Assembly: GCA_022432975.1 (NCBI GenBank)
Contig: CM039502.1
Coordinates: forward strand, 77,341,719 to 77,405,718
Reading direction: 5' to 3'
DNA: 64,000 bases
From: Begonia masoniana
Lineage: Eukaryota; Streptophyta; Magnoliopsida; Cucurbitales; Begoniaceae
Under the pieces are notes generated by a model. That model did not search any database. It was not told where the DNA came from and saw only the letters and a list, made by a program, of their open reading frames with translations. Position numbers and translations under genes: made by a program. Each line of letters opens with the position of its first letter. The first letter of the stretch is position 1. Shown in pieces: positions 46,579 to 61,185 of this stretch.

Positions 46579-49500
46579 TGTTGACTTAAATAGAGTTTAA
46601 GTCTAAATATGTTTTTGATGATGCTTTTTTTAATGATAAGTAAATAATTTGATTATGTTTAAAAGAATGAGAATATTGAATTATACATTTGATTTTAATC
46701 CTTTGGAAATACCCTTGAAAATGGTATTTTAGTGTTCTAATAATATTGGTTAAGTGTACAAGGCGTGCATCTGTCGATACAGTACAAGAAAATACATCTG
46801 CCGATAGAGAACAAGGCGTGCATCTGCAGATGGTCTCCAAAGCCTGCATCTGCCGATGACATATCAACTTGCATCTGCCGATGGAGTCATCAAGCCGATA
46901 AAGTTCAACATGCATCTGCCGACAATTTTTCAAGGTGCATCTACCGATGGAATTCAAAGCCCTCATCTGCCGATAACTTTTGAGATGCATCTGCCGATGG
47001 CCTTTCAAGCTGCTCTGCCGAGATCTGCCGATGGCCTTTCAAGCTGCATCTGCCGATGGCCTTTCAAGCTGCATCTGCCGATGGCCTTTCAAGCTGCATC
47101 TGCCGATGGCCTTTCAAGCTGCATCTGCCGATGGCCTTTCAAGCTGCATCTGCCGATGGCCTTTCAAGCTGCATCTGCCGATGGCCTTTCAAGCTGCATC
47201 TGCCGATGGCCTTTCAAGCTGCATCTGCCGATGGCCTTTCAAGCTGCATCTGCCGATGGCCTTTCAAGCTGCATCTGCCGATGGCCTTTCAAGCTGCATC
47301 TGCCGATGGCCTTTCAAGCTGCATCTGCCGATGGCCTTTCAAGCTGCATCTGCCGATGGCCTTTCAAGCTGCATCTGCCGATGGCCTTTCAAGCTGCATC
47401 TGCCGATGGCCTTTCAAGCTGCATCTGCCGATGGCCTTTCAAGCTGCATCTGCCGATGGCCTTTCAAGCTGCATCTGCCGATGGCCTTTCAAGCTGCATC
47501 TGCCGATGGCCTTTCAAGCTGCATCTGCCGATGGCCTTTCAAGCTGCATCTGCCGATGGCCTTTCAAGCTGCATCTGCCGATGGCCTTTCAAGCTGCATC
47601 TGCCGATGGCCTTTCAAGCTGCATCTGCCGATGGCCTTTCAAGCTGCATCTGCCGATGGCCTTTCAAGCTGCATCTGCCGATGGCCTTTCAAGCTGCATC
47701 TGCCGATGGCCTTTCAAGCTGCATCTGCCGATGGCCTTTCAAGCTGCATCTGCCGATGGCCTTTCAAGCTGCATCTGCCGATGGCCTTTCAAGCTGCATC
47801 TGCCGATGGCCTTTCAAGCTGCATCTGCCGATGGCCTTTCAAGCTGCATCTGCCGATGGCCTTTCAAGCTGCATCTGCCGATGGCCTTTCAAGCTGCATC
47901 TGCCGATGGCCTTTCAAGCTGCATCTGCCGATGGCCTTTCAAGCTGCATCTGCCGATGGCCTTTCAAGCTGCATCTGCCGATGGCCTTTCAAGCTGCATC
48001 TGCCGATGGCCTTTCAAGCTGCATCTGCCGATGGCCTTTCAAGCTGCATCTGCCGATGGCCTTTCAAGCTGCATCTGCCGATGGCCTTTCAAGCTGCATC
48101 TGCCGATGGCCTTTCAAGCTGCATCTGCCGATGGCCTTTCAAGCTGCATCTGCCGATGGCCTTTCAAGCTGCATCTGCCGATGGCCTTTCAAGCTGCATC
48201 TGCCGATGGCCTTTCAAGCTGCATCTGCCGATGGCCTTTCAAGCTGCATCTGCCGATGGCCTTTCAAGCTGCATCTGCCGATGGCCTTTCAAGCTGCATC
48301 TGCCGATGGCCTTTCAAGCTGCATCTGCCGATGGCCTTTCAAGCTGCATCTGCCGATGGCCTTTCAAGCTGCATCTGCCGATGGCCTTTCAAGCTGCATC
48401 TGCCGATGGCCTTTCAAGCTGCATCTGCCGATGGCCTTTCAAGCTGCATCTGCCGATGGCCTTTCAAGCTGCATCTGCCGATGGCCTTTCAAGCTGCATC
48501 TGCCGATGGCCTTTCAAGCTGCATCTGCCGATGGCCTTTCAAGCTGCATCTGCCGATGGCCTTTCAAGCTGCATCTGCCGATGGCCTTTCAAGCTGCATC
48601 TGCCGATGGCCTTTCAAGCTGCATCTGCCGATGGCCTTTCAAGCTGCATCTGCCGATGGCCTTTCAAGCTGCATCTGCCGATGGCCTTTCAAGCTGCATC
48701 TGCCGATGGCCTTTCAAGCTGCATCTGCCGATGGCCTTTCAAGCTGCATCTGCCGATGGCCTTTCAAGCTGCATCTGCCGATGGCCTTTCAAGCTGCATC
48801 TGCCGATGGCCTTTCAAGCTGCATCTGCCGATGGCCTTTCAAGCTGCATCTGCCGATGGCTTTCAAGCTGCATCTGCCGATGGCCTTTCAAGCTGCATCT
48901 GCCGATGGCCTTTCAAGCTGCATCTGCCGATAGCACTTTCAAGCTGTTCCTGCCGATGAACTTTCAAGGTGCATCTGCCGATGGCCTTTCAAGCTGCATC
49001 TGCCGATGGCCTTTCAAGCTGCATGCAGTTCAGTGCATCATGCCGATAGCTTATTCGTGTTGCATCTACCGATGGCGTTGAAGATACATATGCCGATGAC
49101 GTGGCGATTTATTTTGAAGCTGTTTAAATCGGTGATCTTCCGCCAGATTTTAAAATAGCCGCGAAGCTACAGTGACGTCGTTTTCAGCATTAACTCCAGA
49201 ACTTTAATAGCGACGACGACTTGCAACTACAGATGGCAACGGCTACCTGAAATTGTACGAAAGCTGCTCCAACGGTAACAAAGTTTCTATTATTGGATAA
49301 GGAGCATTGAAGTCAAGCCGATTTTGAAGACAGAGTATTTAAGCCGAGGTTAGAGCACGAAGATACAACTTTTGCAAATTGAATTCCTGAGCCCTAACCT
49401 GCGATTTTTATCATACTCTGTATAATTTTTCTACACCTCTCGATTTTAACTTGAGATTCAATCCTTGTGAGAGTGTAGTCTGAGCTTTCCATTTACGAAC

Positions 49501-49803
49501 TCAACATTGTGTATAAGGCAGTGGATTGACGCCCGTGAAGTTCAATCCTAAATTGTAAAGGCAGTTGATCGGAGCCCGAAATTTCGATCTGTTTTTCTCA
49601 CTGAGGAGAAGGTTAAGGATCTTCAAGGGGTGAACCTTGAAGTGTGGATGTAGGCAAGGTTTGGCCGAACCACGTAAAAATCTGGTGTTGATTTCTCTTT
49701 CTCTCTCTCTCTTACTGTTACTGATTGACTGCTTGTGTTTAGTAATTAAGAAAATTTTAAAAAGGTCTAATTCACCCCCCTCTTAGACAATCTCGATCCT
49801 ATA
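46579..49803 (+). repeat. E4 5' LTR, 3,225 bp, expanded by a minisatellite
   Basis: It matches the 1,418-bp 3' LTR at both ends. The size difference comes from the 25-bp array between about 46987 and 49021. Outside the array both LTRs hold many looser CATCTGCCGAT words with varied spacers. Confidence 0.92.
46987..49021 (+). repeat. 25-bp minisatellite, 72 perfect consecutive units plus variants
   Basis: From 47046 to 48845 the same 25-bp unit (CATCTGCCGATGGCCTTTC core) repeats 72 times with no visible change. A 24-bp unit at 48846 and further regular and variant units to about 49021 follow. Because 25 is not a multiple of three, all three plus frames stay open and give long pseudo-proteins with a 25-residue period; these are not genes. 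The CATC...GATG ends of each core can pair as a small hairpin. Confidence 0.97.
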
Positions 49804-49805
49804 AT

Positions 49806-49817
49806 TGGTATCAGAGC
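49806..49817 (+). other. E4 primer-binding site (tRNA-iMet type)
   Basis: TGGTATCAGAGC, two bases after the 5' LTR end. Confidence 0.94.
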
Positions 49818-49872
49818 GAGGTTTATCATTGTCTAAGCTCCGTTTAAACACTCTGTGTTATATTTGTTCACA

Positions 49873-51841
<1,969 letters not shown>

Positions 51842-51849
51842 TTTCCGTT

Positions 51850-54800
51850 TTGTAGGATAATACATCTCCACTAAGAAATCAATGGTACCTGGACAGTGGT
51901 TGTTCAAGGCATATGACTGGAGATGCAACTAAGTTTGCTGCTGTCAACAAGAAGAAAGGAAGTGTCACTTTTGGTGGAAACCAAAAAGGCAAAATTGTTG
52001 GCATTGGCAACATAGGTAACCCTATCAATCATATTATAGAAAATGTTTTATTAGTTGATGGGTTAAAACACAATCTGCTCAGCATAAGTCAATTATGTGA
52101 CAAAGGTTATGAAGTGATATTTAAATCAGATTCATGCATAATTAAAGATGCTGCAAATGACAAAATTCTGTTTACTGGCTTTAGGAAAGAAAATATTTAT
52201 GTCATTGACATTGATGATATTGATTGTAGTGTTGAAAAATGTTTTGCTGTGAATTCTTCTAATGACTGTTGGATCTGGCATAGGAGATTAGGACATGTAG
52301 GGATGGATACCTTAGCTAAGATTACTAAGGAGAACTTAGTTAGAGGAATCCCTAAGATATCTTTTGAAAAGGATAAGGTCTGTGATGCCTGCCAAATGGG
52401 CAAGCAGATCAAAAGTTCCTTTGCATCGACGAATGCAATTTCTACTTCTAAGCCTCTTCAACTCCTTCACATGGACCTCTTCGGTCCCTCAAATATAGCT
52501 AGCTTAGGAGGAAAATTCTATGCATTTGTAATTGTTGATGATTTTTCTAGATTTACTTGGATTCACTTTCTGAAGTCTAAGGATGAGACTTTTGACACCT
52601 TTTCTAGTTTTAGGAAAAGAGTTCAAAATGAAAAGGATCTCACCATTGTTGCTATTCGTAGTGATCATGGTGGAGAATTTGAAAATGAGAGATTTGAACT
52701 CTTGTGTCTCAAATATGGAATTGAGCACAATTTTTCTTCTCCTAGGACCCCTCAGCAAAATGGTGTTGTTGAGAGGAAAAATAGGTCTCTCCAAGAGCTT
52801 GCCCGAACCATGCTTAATGAAAATTCCCTTCCTAAGTATTTCTGGGCTGAAGCTGTTGCCACTGCTTGTTATGTGCTTAATCAGGGTCTCCATAAGACCT
52901 ATTCTTGAGAAAACTACAAATGAGCTCTGGAGTGGAAAAACTCATTCTGTTAAATACTTTAGAGCCTCTGGCAGCAAATGTTTCATTCTAAACACTAAGA
53001 ATAACTTAGGAAAATTCGATTCCAAATCTGATCTTGAAATTTTTCTGGGTTATTCCCTTTCCAGCAAAGCTTATAAAGTATTCAATAGGAGAACTCTAGT
53101 TGTAGAGGAATCTGTTCATGTTAACTTTGATGAGTCTTCTCAACCCACAATCAATGTGGATAAGGATGATATTTTGGATAAACAACTGGATTCTCTTTCC
53201 TTAGAAAAACCAAGTGTTTCTCCTCAAGTAGAAAAACCAATAGAACATTCTTCTACATCTCTAGAAATTGTTCCTGTCAAAGATGAAAATCCTGCTCTTC
53301 CTAAAGATTGGAAATATGTCAAAAATCATCCAATAGATGAAGTTTTAGGTGATCCTTCTTTAGGAGTTAAGACTAGAGCTTCTCTTAGGAATCTCTGTGC
53401 CAATATGGCATTCATTTCACAAGTAGAGCCTAAGAAATTTGAAGAAGCCGAGGGTGATGAAAATTGGATCTTGGCCATGCAAGAAGAGTTAAATCAATTT
53501 GAAAGGAGCAAGGTATGAGAACTTGTTCCAAGGCCTAAGGATCATCCCATTATTGGAACTAAATGGGTTTACAAGAACAAATTAGATGAAAATGAGATTG
53601 TGGTTAGAAATAAGGCTAGACTGGTTGCTAAAGGTTACAATCAAGAAGAAGGAATAGATTTTGAGGAGCGAGATTAGAGTCAATTAGGATGCTTCTAGCT
53701 TATGCTTGCTACAAAAACTTCACACTCTTCCAAATGGATGTGAAGAGTGCTTTCTTAAATGGTTGTATTCAGGAAGAAGTTTATGTAGAGCAGCCATTAG
53801 GATTTGAAGATTTTGCAAAACCTGATTATGTGTATAGGCTTAAGAAGGCTCTTTATGGACTTAAGCAGGCTCCTAGAGCTTGGTATGATAGGTTGAGGAA
53901 CTTCCTTGAGGAAAGGAATTTCAAAAAGGGTAACACCGACTCAACTCTATTTACCATGCAAAAGGATAAGGATATTCTGTTAGTACAAATTTATGTTGAT
54001 GACATCATATTTGGTTCTACTAATGTCAATATGTGTAATGAGTTTTCCTCCCTCATGCAAAGTGAATTTGAAATGAGTATGATGTGGGAGTTAAAATTCT
54101 TCTTAGGATTTCAAATCAGTCAATCTCCTGATGGAATTTTCTTCTGCCAAGAAAAATACATTAAGGAACTCCTTAAGAAATTTGGTTTAGAATCTGTCAA
54201 ATCCTCTAGAACTCCCATGAGTACCACTACTAAATTGGACAAGGATGAAAATGGTATAAGTGTGGATATCAAGAAATATCGTGGTATGATTGGTTCACTG
54301 TTATATCTGACTGCAAGTCGGCCAGATATACTCTTTAGTGTGTGCCTATGTGCTAGGTTTCAGGCTGCTCCTAAGGAATCCCACTTAAATGCTGTCAAGA
54401 GGATTTTTAAATATCTAAGTGGAACCTATGATCTTGGTTTATGGTATCCTAAAGGCACTTCCTTTAATCTGATAGGTTATTCAGATTCCGATTATGCAAG
54501 AAATTTAGTTGATAGGAAAAGCACCAGTGGAACATGTCAATTCCTTGGTGAATCCTTAGTTTCCTGGTACTTCAAAGAAACAAAATTATGTTGCATTGTC
54601 AACTGCTGAAAGTGAATATATTGCTACAGGAAGTTGCTGTGCACAAATGCTTTGGATGAAACAGACTTTAGAAGATTATAATCTGTTCTATGATAGGATT
54701 CCTATTCGGTTTGATAACACCAGTGCAATTAACATTTCTAAAAATCCTATTCAGCATTCTAGAACCAAACATATTGATGTAAGATATCACTTCATCCGTG

Positions 54801-54943
54801 ATCATGTTCAAAGAGGTGATATATCTTTAGAATTTGTCAATTCTGTTGATCAATTGGCCGACATCTTTACCAAGCCTTTGGATGAAAAGACATTCAATAA
54901 TATTAGAATAAGGCTAGGTCTCATTCGGGTTGAGAAAAACTAA
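51850..54943 (+). pseudogene. E4 pol: protease, integrase, RT, RNase H with several frame breaks
   Basis: Protease WYLDSGCSRHMTGD, then NLLSISQLCDKGYEV. The integrase zinc domain (WHRRLGHVGMDTL, CDACQMGKQ) and core with HMDLFGP, RSDHGGEFEN and GVVERKNRS are intact. A one-base shift near 52881 moves the rest (IRPILEKTTNELWSG) to another frame. A stop at 53516-53518 and a short deletion with shift near 53670 break the RT start. The RT body (MDVKSAFLNGCIQEEVYVEQ, YGLKQAPRAWYDRL, catalytic IYVDDIIFG) is open from 53689. Another shift near 54590 separates RNase H (STAESEYIATGSC, ISKNPIQHSRTKHIDVRYHF, LADIFTKPLDEKTF), which ends at 54943. Confidence 0.9.
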
Positions 54944-55296
54944 GTTTTTTTTTTCTCTGTTAGGAAATCCTGAGTGTTAGAGCATTTTCTTCTGTGATGG
55001 CATCGGTAGATGCTGTGTTTTCAATAGGCATCAGATGATGCATGTCTATCGGAAGGTCATCGGTAGATGCTGTGTTACTCTATAGGCATCGGAAGATGAA
55101 TTTGCATTTCCTTAATCTACCGACACGTGTGACCCATCGGGTTAATCTGTCTTACACGTGTGACTTCATCTCGTCGGGCGATGCCCCTTTTTCATTTAAA
55201 CTCTGTTTTCTTTCCAAAGACACTTCACATTTCGCGCTCTTTCTGAAAAACCCCTGCCCTACCAGTTATCTCTCTCTCGCAAGGTCTATTCGTTCA

Positions 55297-57344
55297 ATGG
55301 ACTTTCAGGGTTCATCTTCCCGCGCCGTTTCCAAACCGGTTCAGAAGAAGGCCAAAACTTCTGCTCGTCCTCCACGCGTGATTCCCCGAGCAAAAGAGTG
55401 GCCCTCTCTCTACTTTCTCACTAAAGCTGCAGAAGTAAGGTATCATGAAGATTATCAGTTCAAATCTCTTATACCCAGTCGAGGGATTGATTTTGATGAT
55501 TTAGCTGAACCCTTGAAGGATCTTGGGTTATTAGGTATGTTTAATGTAGATTCCTATTATTATCCGGAAGCCATCAAAATGTTCTACGCCAATCTTAGTT
55601 TCACCTCTGATTTCTCCATCATTAGGAGCTATGTGTATAACAAACACATAGAAATCACTCCCCAGTACATTAATGCTCTTCTGGAAGTCTCCCATTTGGA
55701 TAGCTGCCCTTATAAATATGTATCCGGCACTGAGCTTCCTTTCTTTGGTACATCTGATGGTGAGAGCTTTCTACAGCTTATAGTAAATGACCCCAATCAC
55801 ACTCCTGATCCTCTTAAAGGTAAACACCTGATCGCAAGGGCTAGATTATTCCATCAAATGATTGGATACAATATTGTCCCTAAGGGTGGTCATCATGATG
55901 AAATCAGTGCAATGAAGTTTTTTGTTCTGTTTGCCATTTACTTCAAGACACCCTTCAATCTTGGCTTCATTGTTGTTCGAAGGATGATTCAAGCAGTGTC
56001 ATCACAGGCTACCTCTTTTCCCTACAATCTGCTGCTCATGAAGATATTTATGCAGCTTGAGGTTGTTTTTCCAGAGGATGAAGACCCCTTCCGTCTTCAA
56101 CCTTCAAGTTACTATTCTCGAACCACTCTTAAGAAAATGGGCATCAAGAGAACAAGAACAGGGAATCTTGTTCTGGATGTTTCTAAGCAAGGTATTGTTA
56201 AGGCTGTTGCTGCCAAGAAAGGGAAGAGAAAACTTAGCCTGCCAGAGGAGTCTACTGCTGAGGGTGGGGATGAATCTGAGATTCCTGCATTCAATAATTC
56301 CCCTTCTCAATCTCAGGCGTCTAGTTTCCAACCTCCTCCTCTTGTGCGAAGGCGTCGTGCCCCTATCTCAAGAGCACCTGTTTCAGAGGCAATTTCTACT
56401 CCTTCATCTGTGCCTCGTCTCATTCCAGAAAATCCTCCATCTCCTCCACCTGCCCCTCTATTACCGGTTCCGCCTCCTGCTCCTCCATCTCCAGTCCAAC
56501 AGAATAATGCTCCTCCATCACCAGTCCAACCACCTCCTTCAGTCCAATTATCTCCTCCCAGTACAACTGCTTCTCAAGTCCCAATCCCTTCACCTCCTTC
56601 ACCTGCACTCTTGATGCCTTCACTACCTGCCCTTCCACATATTTCCCTCACTCCTCAAGAACCAGTATTCTCACCCATTCCCTCAGTACCACCTGCCACT
56701 CCTCTAACTTATCAGAGGAGATCTTCGATGAGTGCAACTCAGTTTAATGAGCTGAAGGCCTCTATTGACCACATTGAGACTGCTCTTAGCTCCATTGAAA
56801 GTAGGATTGATCAATCTCTTGATGCCAAGCTAGCCAAGAATATCCAAGTCTTGCTACTGATTTAGATACTAGTCTTGGTTTGCTGACTCAGAAAGTGGAT
56901 GCTGATAGGCGCATGGTTGTCAGGGAACTTGAGTCATTCCGAACTTTTATTGACAATCTGACTCCTGCACCCGAACCTGATCCATCCTGTTCAATCGATG
57001 TCTCAGATACTTGCTATGAAAATCTCTTTCTTCCATTTTCCCGGCCTGAAGTTTATGAAGATGTGCGTTTCACGACACTGGATCTTCAGGAGACTGAATT
57101 TGCATTCTCTCCTCCTGATGCGTCTACTGCTGCTCCTCCTGTCGAAACTCCTCCATGTATGGACATGGTGGTATATCAAGGTCCCTCTTCCTCTGTTGCT
57201 CCTCAGCCAAAGACTACTCCATACCTGGAACTCGTGCCTTCTCAGCCCCCTCTCTCTCTTGATATTCACTCCCTTCCAGCACTTGTAGATGCTTATCTTA
57301 ATTCAAACTGTGAAGTGCCTGCTTGGATTAGCCAAGCTTTTTAG
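55297..57344 (+). pseudogene. E4 ORF3 (extra Sirevirus-type frame), one frameshift
   Basis: I take MDFQGSSSRAV (55297) as the start, since upstream codons match the CATCGGTAGATG repeat region and not a protein. Residues 1 to about 30 are basic. Residues 40-300 resemble the plant-transposon-type domain (ARPPRVIPRAKEW, RGIDFDDLAEPLKDLGLLG, YYYPEAIKMFYANLSF, GKHLIARARLFHQMIGYNI). A basic patch follows (AAKKGKRKLSL), and then a proline-rich region of about 130 residues. The frame ends at 56865, but the same protein plainly continues one frame over (LGLLTQKVDADRRMVVREL, coiled-coil-like) to 57344, ending CEVPAWISQAF. I see no convincing signal peptide or membrane span, so an envelope function is not supported. 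Role unknown. Confidence 0.72.
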
Positions 57345-57488
57345 ACACATTTTGTAGCTTTCTTTAAATAAAAGACTTGATTTCATGTATACACCTTTCT
57401 TGATTCTCTAAAGCAATTACTCTGATGTTTTTCTGAACTGTGTTGAATCCATTATTTCTGTTGTCTCTCTGATTGTTTTTGATAATGT

Positions 57489-57623
57489 CAATGGGGGAGA
57501 ATGTATTTGATTGCTGGATGATATGCATGTTTATATTTGATTGCTGGATAATATGCATGTTTCAAATTTATATTTGATTGCTGGATAATATGCATGTTTC
57601 AGTTACTATGTTTTTGGAAATCT

Positions 57624-57654
<31 letters not shown>

Positions 57655-57799
57655 ATATATGCATAGTTGTGAAACTCTGGTTGCTCTGTGTTTGTTTTTA
57701 GAATATATGCATGTGCTGTGGGGGAGCTAGAATTATGGGGGAGAGTAACCATTAATCAAATTTACATAAGTATCTTGTCATCATAAAAAATGGGGAGAT
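57489..57799 (+). other. E4 multiple polypurine tracts and short tandem repeats
   Basis: GGGGGA-type tracts occur near 57493, 57721, 57737 and immediately before the 3' LTR (57791-57799). Between them are three imperfect copies of a TTGATTGCTGGATAATATGC block (57508-57600) and an A run near 57624-57649. Several such tracts before the 3' LTR are a known Sirevirus trait; only the last one abuts the LTR. Confidence 0.75.
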
Positions 57800-59095
57800 T
57801 GTTGACTTAAATAGAGTTTAAGTCTAAATATGTTTTTGATGATGCTTTTTTTACTGATAAGTAAATAATTTGATTATGTTGATTATGTTTAAAAGAATGA
57901 GAATATTGAATTATACATTTGATTTTAATCCTTTGAAAATACCCTTGAAAAGGGTATTTTAGTGTTATAATAATATTGGTTAAGTGTACAAGGCGTGCAT
58001 CTGCCGATACAGTACAAGAAAATACATCTGCCGATAGAGAACAAGGCGTGCATCTGCCGATGGTCTCCAAAGCCTGCATCTGCCGATGACATATCAACTT
58101 GCATCTGCCGATGGAGTCATCAAGCCGATGAAGTTCAACATGCATCTGCCGACAATTTTTCAAGGTGCATCTACCGATGGAATTCAAAGCCCTCATCTGC
58201 CGATAACTTTTGAGATGCATCTGCCGATGGCCTTTCAAGCTGCATCTGCCGATGGCTTTCAAGCTGCATCTGCCGATAGCACTTTCAAGCTGTTCCTGTC
58301 GATGAACTTTCAAGGTGCATCTGCCGATGGCTTTTCAGAATACATCTGCCGATGAAGTTTCAAGATGCATCATGCCGATGAAGTTCAAAGCTTGCTCATG
58401 CCGATAGCTTATTCGTGTTGCATCTGCCGATGAAGTTTCAAGATGCATCATGCCGATGAAGTTCAAAGCTTGCTCATGCGATAGCTTATCGTGTTGCATC
58501 TACCGATGGCGTTGAAGATACATATGCCGATGACGTGGCGATCTGTTTTGAAACTGTTTAAACCGGTGATCTTCCGCCAGATTTTAAAATAGCCGCGAAG
58601 CTACAGTGACGTCGTTTTCAGCATTAACTCCAGAACTTTAATGGCGACGACGACTTGCAACTACAGACGGCAAAGGCTACCTGAAATTGTACGAAAGCTG
58701 CTCCAACGGTAACAAAGTTTCTATTATTGGATAAGGAGCATTGAAGCCAAGCCGATTCTGAAGACAGAGTATTTAAGCTGAGGTTAGAGCACGAAGATAC
58801 AACTTTTGCAAATTAAATTCCTGAGCCCTAACCTTTGATTTTTATCATACTCTGTATAATTTTTCTACACCTCTCGATTTTAACTTGACTTTCCATTTAC
58901 GAACTCAACATTGTGTATAAGGCAGTGGATTGACGCCCGTGAAGTTCAATCATGAATTGTAAAGGCAGTTGATCGGAGCCCAGAATTCCGATCTGTTTTT
59001 CTCACTGAGGAGAAGGTTAAGGATCTTCAAGGGGTGAACCTTGAAGCGTGGATGTAGGCAAGGTTTGGCCGAACCACGTAAAAATCTGGTGTTGA

Positions 59096-59126
<31 letters not shown>

Positions 59127-59217
59127 TACTGTTACTGATTGACTGCTTGTGTTTAGTAATTAAGAAAATTTTAAAAAGGTCTAATTCACCCCCCTCTTAG
59201 ACAATCTCGATCCTACA
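57800..59217 (+). repeat. E4 3' LTR, 1,418 bp
   Basis: It carries only two 25-bp-type units where the 5' LTR has more than 75. It has its own local duplication of about 90 bp (58340-58500, CATCATGCCGATGAAGTTC blocks). It ends TCCTACA, followed by the target-site copy CAAAA. A CT microsatellite lies at 59099-59126. Confidence 0.9.
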
Positions 59218-60373
59218 CAAAACACTATAACAAACAAACTATAGAACAACCGAACCTAAACTACCCAACTGAAACAATCAGACAAAACAATGACAAACAT
59301 TGACAATAAAACACCAACGTATCATCAACAACGAACTCGGCTTATGGTGTAGGCCAATCGGCCATAGTAAGTCACGAGAACTTACCTCGCGTCCGTTGCA
59401 CTTCTAGCTTCGTCCACAAGCGTTGTTTACCTAAGGCAAATTCACAATAATCGCCGTTAAAACGCGTTTAAACCTTAAACGTCCAAATTAACAAAATCCT
59501 TAACTAAGGAAATTTATAAAATTCTAACTTAACTAATCGAGACATTTTAACAACCATTAACGCTCGATACCTCAAAATCACCATTAACGAGTTTTTCTAA
59601 AAACCCGAAAACTCATCAAACCCTAACGTTTCTCAACGAATCAATCAACTTCGTCCAATAACGCCTAATACGTCCATTATATTCACAAATACGGTAAAGA
59701 TATCAATTTCGAACCCTAATTCACGTTTTTAACAAAACCTAAACAAAATCCTAATCGTGAAACTTGGCGAAAACCAAACAATAACCTTCTAAAACTATAG
59801 AATCACACCTAGGGTCGGGTTTGAAGAAGAAAACGTGAAGAACGGAAGTTGTCGGAGAAGGAACCGGCCGTCGGAAGGGAGAAAATTGTGAGAGGCGATG
59901 AAAAATCGCCTGGAGGGAGAAAATGCAGAGGAATTTCGTGAAGTGGTGAAGGAGAAGAAAGGTTTGTGGTTTTTAATTAAAATTTAACTTGGCAATTTAC
60001 CTTTTTGCCCTTCCTTTGATTTTCTATTTGTTTCGTCCTTCGTTTTGTTATTTAGCTAACGGTTCGGTTTCTCCAAAATTTCTTATTTCGCTAGTTATTC
60101 CATCTTATTACTAGGGTTCCATAAAAACTGTCCGTTCACAAATCGGACCTCGTTTACTATTTTTACCAACGTATCGTTTATATTACGATAAACGTAATTC
60201 TCGTAAAATTAGCGTTAAACTCCTAAAATTCCCAAAATTTTCCTTAAAATCCATATTAATTATTAGGATCATAATAACGTTTTCTTTTTACGAAACCGAC
60301 TTAATTTGACATATTTACAAAAATACCATTATTTGCATATATTACAAAAAATCCCGTAAATCTGGGTGTTACA

Positions 60374-60955
60374 TCATTGAATATCGGAGTGTGTTGAGTT
60401 ATTACGTCCGAAGACAATGCCCTGGTGTTACAGACGGTGTCACAGGAGGCAATCTTCTTTGTTCTTCATTAAAGCTCAGTCTCGGGAGGAAGCTGCATTT
60501 GAACTCGGGAGGAGTTCTGTTTATTGACAAGGGGAGCTTGTCTTTTTTATCGCGGGCAAGGGGATCGCGGGCAAGGGGATCTTGTCATAACACGAATTTT
60601 GAGAGGAGTCATCTACAATAAGGGAATCTTGTTGCTTTCTAGATCTCGGGAGAGATCGATCTTAAGTCGATGGGAGCTCACAAAAACAGTTTCATTGGGG
60701 AAATTAGGAAGAGGCGGCGACAAAGATAAGATGGAGTCTTTATTTGTATAAGTCCGATTGTCTTGTAACTTTGTGAACTCGTTGAAATGTTTTTATATCT
60801 GGGCGTGGCCCCGCAGACGTAGGTTGGTTGCCGAATTGCGTTACCAACCTCCTGTCTCATTTATTTTCGCATATTTATATTGTCTATCATTGTATTAATT
60901 GTCGATGTCACACGTAACTCCTATATGACATCGCATAATTGATGTTAATCTTTCA
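60374..60955 (+). repeat. E3 3' LTR, second part
   Basis: It resumes with TCATT and GAATATCGGAGTGTG, matching the 5' LTR from about 32893 to its end (AATCTTTCA). A short internal duplication (GCGGGCAAGGGGATC twice near 60552-60580) is not in the 5' LTR. Confidence 0.88.
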
Positions 60956-61185
60956 CCATCAAACAACTTCGACATGACTCTGTCCTCTTCTCTCTCCACC
61001 TCCTTTTCCAATGGCGGAAACCCCTTTTTGGTCTCTGAATCTGGCCAGTTCGCCTTCGGGTTTTACCGAAAAGCAAACGGCTTTGCTGTCGAAATCTGGG
61101 TTCATAATATGAAACAAAAAACAGTAGTTTGGACTGCAATAGAGACGATACGCCGTTGTTAGACAAACGTAATGTCGATGGGAAG
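60956..61185 (+). pseudogene. Lectin gene 5' fragment, duplicate copy 1
   Basis: The lectin domain start (SSLSTSFSNGGNPFLVSESG, then FGFYRKANGFAVEIWVHN) lies directly behind the E3 LTR end. It breaks off after about 60 codons, just past KTVVWTA, and passes back into E3 LTR-end sequence. Confidence 0.82.

Noticed and set aside
46987..49021. Possible CRISPR-like array
   Set aside because: Units are contiguous and identical, with no unique spacers, and the DNA is a plant nuclear retroelement.
46856..49081. Three overlapping long plus-strand frames (741, 659 and 625 residues) of Cys/Trp-rich repeats
   Set aside because: They are by-products of a stop-free 25-bp tandem repeat, which keeps all three frames open with a 25-residue period. 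They lie in an LTR and show no domain.
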